From assembly GCF_003073045.1 (NCBI RefSeq), contig NC_037590.1, forward strand, positions 42,820,296 to 42,884,295: 64,000 nucleotides of DNA, written 5' to 3'. The translations under genes were made by a program, and so were the position numbers. The stretch's first letter is position 1, and the number at the start of each line of letters is the position of its first letter. Of this stretch, positions 59,525-64,000 are shown piece after piece. This stretch comes from Pomacea canaliculata. Taxonomy: Eukaryota; Mollusca; Gastropoda; Architaenioglossa; Ampullariidae. Under the pieces are notes generated by a model. That model did no database searches and was not told where the DNA came from. It saw nothing but the letters and a program-made list of their open reading frames with translations.

Positions 59525-59596
59525 GGGGATGTAGCTCAGTGGTAGAGCGTTCGCTTTGCATGTGAAAGGCCCCGGGTTCGATCCCCGGCATCTCCA
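59525..59596 (+). tRNA. tRNA-Ala (anticodon UGC)
   Basis: A complete 72-base cloverleaf. Acceptor GGGGATG pairs with CATCTCC and includes the G3-U70 pair that marks alanine tRNAs. D arm is GCTC/GAGC. Anticodon stem TTCGC/GTGAA holds loop TTTGCAT, giving UGC. T arm CCGGG-TTCGATC-CCCGG follows, with discriminator A73. Internal A and B boxes (TAGCTCAGTGG and GGTTCGATCC) are intact, and a Pol III TTTTTT terminator follows at 59598-59604. No intron. Confidence 0.98.
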
Positions 59597-59723
59597 AGTT
59601 TTTTACTCTTGCTATTGTAAACATTTCTTTGATGATAAATTTATAAATGGTGATGGGAAAGGTACCTTCTTTACAACTGTTTGAATGAATTTTTTTTCTG
59701 TTCATTGCTCACCCAGTATATCA

Positions 59724-59772
59724 CAGTGGCGTAGGAAAATTCACTCACTCACTCACTCACTCACTCACTCAC
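59724..59772 (+). repeat. Solo CAGTGGCGTAGGAA end fused to a (TCAC)n microsatellite
   Basis: The first 14-15 bases of the 62158-62403 transposon (59724-59738) run directly into TTCACTCACTCACTCACTC and further units. The rest of the element is absent. Confidence 0.75.
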
Positions 59773-59794
59773 TTTTTTTATTTGTCACTGTCAG

Positions 59795-60231
59795 ATTGGA
59801 ACACACCACCTTTCAGTCTTCAGACCTCGCTGCTATCCACCAGGCTATACAGCCGTTAGCAAACAACGTGTCTAGTTTTCGTGAAAAAGTCAAGTTCGCC
59901 GTTTACACCAATGAACAAATCCGCTGAACCGAGACGCACACGCCCCAGAACCGGTGACGTCATCGACAACGAGGCTGCTGTTAACGAAGATGACTACTGC
60001 ACGACGGACCACAAACACCCTGCTACTGTCCCCCTAGGTACCTCCAACTGCCAGGAACACACACGTCATACTCAATGGAGTGAACAAGATCGGAGTGACA
60101 GACGGCAACAACCTACCCGATCCTCTCTCCTCCAGACATCATTGTACGCGTGGTCAGAGTTGCCTGCCCAGTCAATGGAGGACATCGAAAATGGACTACA
60201 GTACCCTACAAAGAACACCAACAAGAAATAA
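59795..60231 (+). other. Coding-like but unassigned frames
   Basis: After an acceptor-like TTTGTCACTGTCAG, one frame reads LEHTTFQSSDLAAIHQAIQP then LANNVSSFREKVKF to a stop at 59925. An overlapping frame (59881-60231) reads through to SLYAWSELPAQSMEDIENGL. Neither shows a known domain. They may be exon fragments or transposon remnants. Confidence 0.25.
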
Positions 60232-61763
60232 GTGACAAGATGGCCGGTCCTCCACAGTTCATGACAATTGCTATCCCATAATGTCGAGGACTTTGTGTGG
60301 ACGGCAAGACACAAGCAAGACAAGGGAGAGAATAAGTTCCACTGACCCAGTGACTACGCGACACGAGGTGTCCGTGCTAACGGTCACCAGGACACAGCAC
60401 GGGACTCGCCCGTGAAAATATTTCACATCTTCAACTGCGACATCGAAGGTTTGCTCGTGAAAACACACGATCCTGGCTTTGTACAAAGCATTAACGTGTT
60501 TGTTATTGTGTCTTACAGACTTTGCTTGACGTCAGCAGTACACTGCTATGTTTCTCTGACTTCCAACGATACTTCAGTCCTGCTTCTACACTTACATCGC
60601 AAGGAAGAGCTGCCGGTTGATATCCTTGTTTTAGTAAAAAATGTATTTAATAAGTTTTTGCATAGACTGCAGTGTACGGTTGACAATTTGATTTTATTGC
60701 AATTTGACACCGAGTTTAACGAGACAAGTTCTGGACTTAAACCCAAAGATGAAACGCAGGGTTCGGAGACAGACCAGGAGGAGATCGATCCTCGGCCCAG
60801 AACCGGATCCGCTGGGGTGGTATGGTTGCGGCACTAGGAGGACAAAGAAGACTAAAAAGATAAGTGGGTTTGTGTGTGTGTGTGCTGCTTCCACCATTTT
60901 GTAAGTCTATGATCATGTTGAAAGCACAGTTACATCTGGACTTACAGGCCTACCACAGAGACGTTAATATTCGAATACCACTTCTACCTACCGCAGCGTT
61001 CTCATGGCAACCTACTATTTCTACCTACGCATCTGGTTTCGTAACATCATTTCTCATCTCCATCTCTTCCCCAGAAGCACATTTTCCGAGTTCCTCGACC
61101 ATCTCACCGGAACATGGAGATGAAGCTGAGTTTGTAAGGTGGCCAGTGACAAATCACTGTCATGTGACCCCAGCTTTCATGCTCGTTGACCAACGGTGAC
61201 CTCGCCACCAGTTCTGTCCATTTTTCACGGTTCCTCAAAGCCCCATGGGGAGTTAATCACACCAGCGCTGTCCACACTTTCCATGTATCCTCCTCCCTGT
61301 ATCTTTCCTTTTCTTCCGTCTTCTCTTCTCCACTTTCCTTATTGTTTGGGCATCGTGGTGTTGATTCCCTCTCCGATTTAAAACAAATGATATCACAGAT
61401 GGTTGGCCTCTTCGAAAGTGAGACGTTTGCGATTTGTTTGTGGCTGTCGAACCTTTGCAGTCAGATGTTCCGAAATGTTTGTAAAGGAGACATGCAGGAC
61501 ATATAAGTCACAGGGCAGAGACATTCATTTTGTCCTTTTCAGTTCGGAAAAGAATTAACTGCAGCTGATATAAATTACAGCAAGCCTTATGAAACTGATA
61601 TAAAGCCTTGTGGTTACTACTTCATAGCAGCTCTCAGTTCGCTTGGCCCAGTGACAAGAAAAAGCTCTTCTAGGAGCCTAGAGCCAGTAAACCACTCACA
61701 GTTAGCCCACTCAATGTATCATCATCGTTATTTCCTAAAATAGCAGTTTCATAATCCACTTAC
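60232..61763. other. No gene supported
   Basis: Unassigned frames (60412-60837 and 61186-61506) lack domains or convincing splice sites. The rest is non-coding. Confidence 0.35.
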
Positions 61764-61824
61764 CGGAAATTGGCCGGCTGGTCATGAAGCCTTTGTTGAA
61801 GCGAGACATTCGATGAGATAAAAT
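61764..61824 (-). CDS. Short, well-bounded exon with a start codon on the minus strand, gene unknown
   Basis: On the minus strand a strong acceptor (CAGTTCCCCTTCTTCTCAG) at 61825 and a strong donor (TTTCCG|GTAAGTGG) at 61764 frame 61 bases. Within them ATG at 61809 opens MSRFNKGFMTSRPIS and exits in phase 1. The full exon is also open upstream (ILSHR-M…), so it may be internal. It could be an upstream exon of the minus-strand blocks at 55556-56567, but they cannot be joined with certainty. Confidence 0.4.
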
Positions 61825-62157
61825 CTGAGAAGAAGGGGAACTGCCAGGGTCAAGACTGGAACTGTTTTCCCGTCAGACAATGTTTCAAAGTACAGCACCC
61901 TTTCCTTTCTTTAGCAACCAGTAGGTGAGACAAACACAAATGTTTAGCTTAGTCTCGGGATTTTTTCTAAACCGAGTATATTTGACGGCGCCATCGTTAG
62001 GACAACAAGGAAAGGACTTTCTTTGAAGTTATAAGTTGTCGGTAGCCGTGAGATCAGATCCCGTCCCCAACACACCTTTTTTTTAATATTGCCTTCTTTT
62101 CCGTACTCCCACCCGGCTAGCCTCTTGGTGACAAATTATGGGTAATGATCAGTAATG

Positions 62158-62403
62158 CAGTGGCGTAGGAAGATGTTTGGCGTTGGGGGGGCAAACTCCC
62201 TGCTGACAGTGAACGGCGTTCGCACTCGCACGGTGATGACCGTCTCCTCTCTACGTTCCCCTACCTTTCTTCTGTTCTTTGCTCTTTGTGAGGAATTACG
62301 TCTCAAATATTGGGGGGGGGGGCAAAAGGATATTCCTGCCCCCCCCCTGTATTTTCCTTGGGGGGGGGCTGCCCCCGCTGCCCCCCTGGTTCCTACGCCA
62401 CTG
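62158..62403. mobile_element. Short inverted-repeat DNA transposon, 246 bp, CAGTGGCGTAGGAA ends
   Basis: Starts CAGTGGCGTAGGAA and ends TTCCTACGCCACTG, a perfect 14-bp inverted repeat. The interior has G- and C-homopolymer runs (near 62311, 62340 and 62360) that could pair with each other. The flanking 8-mers (CAGTAATG and TATCATTG) match at only four positions, so a target duplication is not clear. The CAGTGGCG end is common among hAT-like MITEs. Partial relatives lie at 48683 and 59724. Confidence 0.85.
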
Positions 62404-63118
62404 TATCATTGCACATCGATCCTATCTAAAGTAAAGTGACCTTTGTGAGTCTGCTTGACAGCATACAGCCATACAATGAAATCAAATTAAAGCACATTTA
62501 AGTGAATAGCATGATTGAGATCACTGAAGCAGTCGTTAAAAATTATATTTTTCAGTTTAATTACATTTTTAATAAAGCATTTTTGTCTTCATTTATGACC
62601 ATCTTTGATGAAATTGTTAAAGGTAGTTAGTTTATAGAGACAATCACATACAACGTGGATTTTACTGAATGTTCAAACACGCTTTTAGAAATTGTTACCA
62701 AACTTTAAATCCATCAACAACTTCAGATTCACAGTTGTTTCTCACATGAAATAATTACTACACGTACATTCTCTAAACACACGAACGCACGCACGGACGC
62801 ACGCACACACACCGATGACAGATGGCAGATCTTTATTTGCGAACGTAACAAAATAAGCATTATAGTTATTGTGTTACTACTGAAGGAGTTACTTTTCACA
62901 ATTTTCTCATTTTGAGATTAAATGGTTCCCACCCCCACCCACGCAAAAAAAAAAAAATAAATAAATAAAATAAAATAAAAAAATAGGGGATTAATTTTTT
63001 TCCCAAGGCTAAAGCAGAGCACATAAAACTATTGTTAAACTAAAATATATATTTCAGGTTTTGCACTGCGCTTACCGACCCGACACTAAATTATTCGGAT
63101 TAAGATTAGACAGTAGTT
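62404..63118. other. Non-coding with simple repeats
   Basis: Holds an ACGCACG-type microsatellite (62778-62812) and an A/TAAA-rich tract (62945-62984). No gene seen. Confidence 0.5.
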
Positions 63119-63190
63119 GGGGATGTAGCTCAGTGGTAGAGCGTTCGCTTTGCATGTGAAAGGCCCCGGGTTCGATCCCCGGCATCTCCA
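63119..63190 (+). tRNA. tRNA-Ala (anticodon UGC), second copy
   Basis: Identical over all 72 bases to the tRNA at 59525-59596, including the G3-U70 pair, UGC anticodon and A73. A TATTTTT Pol III terminator follows at once. The flanks do not match the first copy. Confidence 0.98.
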
Positions 63191-63635
63191 TATTTTTATC
63201 ATTTTTTTTCCCCTTCATACTGCAAAATATTTTGTTTTCCGTATTCCTTTCATAAATATTGTAGTTCTCGATTGCTCCTACCCTACTTTTCAATTGAACG
63301 GTCTTTGTCCTTGATAAGAATTAATTAAGCAAGATAATGAAAGGGATTTGTCGATGGAAAAGATATAGTTTGAAGTAACCGCTGGACACAGACTTTCTTA
63401 AACAATATATTATTCTGAACTACATCTTTCCATTTACTTTTTTTTTTAACACCTAGCACCAAGTTATCTTTCTAAGTGCTTCATTAACACCACCGTTGCT
63501 CGGCTGACAACCGTGGCATCGTAATAAAACACAACTAAAAATACTTGTAAAAAAAAAAAGTTGAAGTTATTCTTCATTTCGAGTTGTGAGCAGATCTACA
63601 AAGTGTCAGAAATATAACAAAATGTCAAGGGGAAG
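63191..63635. other. Non-coding, AT-rich
   Basis: No gene seen. Poly-T and poly-A runs at 63207, 63439 and 63550. Confidence 0.5.
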
Positions 63636-63637
63636 GG

Positions 63638-63712
63638 GGGGATTGGTGTTTTACGCCGTGCCAGCAACTGAGGCTATATTACGGCAAGGCAGCCAGCCCT
63701 AAAACAGATTTT
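63638..63712. repeat. Dispersed repeat resembling a common molluscan element
   Basis: GGATTGGTGTTTTACGCCGT, GCTATATTACGGCAAGGCAG and CCAGCCC have the GTTT(A)ACGCCGT…TATA.(T/A)ACGGC layout of a repeat widespread in mollusc genomes. Matched from memory of its general form only. Confidence 0.4.
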
Positions 63713-64000
63713 ATCAACTGTCAGTTTTCTTTAACCGAGGTCAGCACTGACACCATCCTCAGTTGGAGCTAGCAACTCCTGCACCTCCTCAGTCAGTCAG
63801 TCGTCCAGTGACGCCACCTGTGGTTGGGGGGATCACCTGGATAGACGGGGCAGCTGTCAGGCCCCCACCCCCCATTCTAGTCTACTGTTGCTCGCGATGT
63901 TTACTGATGTAAGCTACTTGTAGTTTGACAATGTCTCGGTAGTTGTGACCCTCGTTTATTTTACCTTTACCTGTCATCAGTGTTAGGCTTTGAGTTATTT
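63713..64000. other. Right edge, no gene seen
   Basis: Moderately GC-rich sequence without a supported ORF. Confidence 0.4.

Noticed and set aside
59457..59705. Minus-strand ORF containing MPGIEPGAFHMQSERSTTEL
   Set aside because: Produced by antisense reading of the tRNA-Ala gene. The same peptide appears over the second tRNA copy.

Overview
The window is animal nuclear DNA: intron-rich, GT-AG spliced, AT-rich introns and many old interspersed repeats. Gene content (EFA6/PSD, sphingosine-1-phosphate lyase, a secreted GH18 chitinase with CBM14 domains, a Polycomb chromobox protein) fits an invertebrate. Repeat style points to a mollusc, probably a gastropod: a tRNA-derived SINE, tails ending in TATTATTATT, and a block near 63640 resembling a dispersed molluscan repeat. 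Genus cannot be fixed from the sequence alone. Gene structures below come from reading splice sites, phase and homology by eye.

Layout. (1) 1-9037, minus strand: the N-terminal coding exon of an EFA6/PSD-type ARF6 exchange factor (546-1954), continuing off the left edge. Its upstream region holds LINE remnants, a hAT MITE and a Tigger-like MITE. A possible non-coding first exon abuts the next gene, suggesting a bidirectional promoter near 9040-9175. (2) 9175-21721, plus strand: sphingosine-1-phosphate lyase in 16 exons, complete except for an apparent one-base frame break in the last exon. Intron 12 holds a LINE split by a second insertion with its own ORF. (3) 21722-33215: 3' flank, two SINE copies, small tandem repeats and no convincing gene. 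(4) 33216-44223, plus strand: chitinase (signal peptide, GH18, Thr/Pro linker, CBM14) with two CBM14 exons at the 3' end and an unexpected phase-compatible transmembrane-type exon in intron 1. Its introns are rich in minisatellites. (5) 44224-54047, minus strand: a Polycomb CBX protein (chromodomain, AT-hook, C-terminal box), convergent with the chitinase, with a CRE/CCAAT promoter around 54140-54180. (6) 54200-64000: a poorly resolved region with coding-like minus-strand blocks (55556-56570 and 61764-61824), duplicated segments, a possible first exon at 58684, two identical tRNA-Ala(UGC) genes, and a complete short inverted-repeat transposon (62158-62403).

The genes are functionally unrelated: membrane traffic, sphingolipid breakdown, chitin hydrolysis and chromatin silencing. 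No bacterial-style operon, CRISPR array or integrated virus was seen. The most unusual points are the frame break in the lyase, the extra membrane-type exon and paired CBM14 exons of the chitinase, the nested retroposon ORF, and the unexplained minus-strand coding-like blocks.
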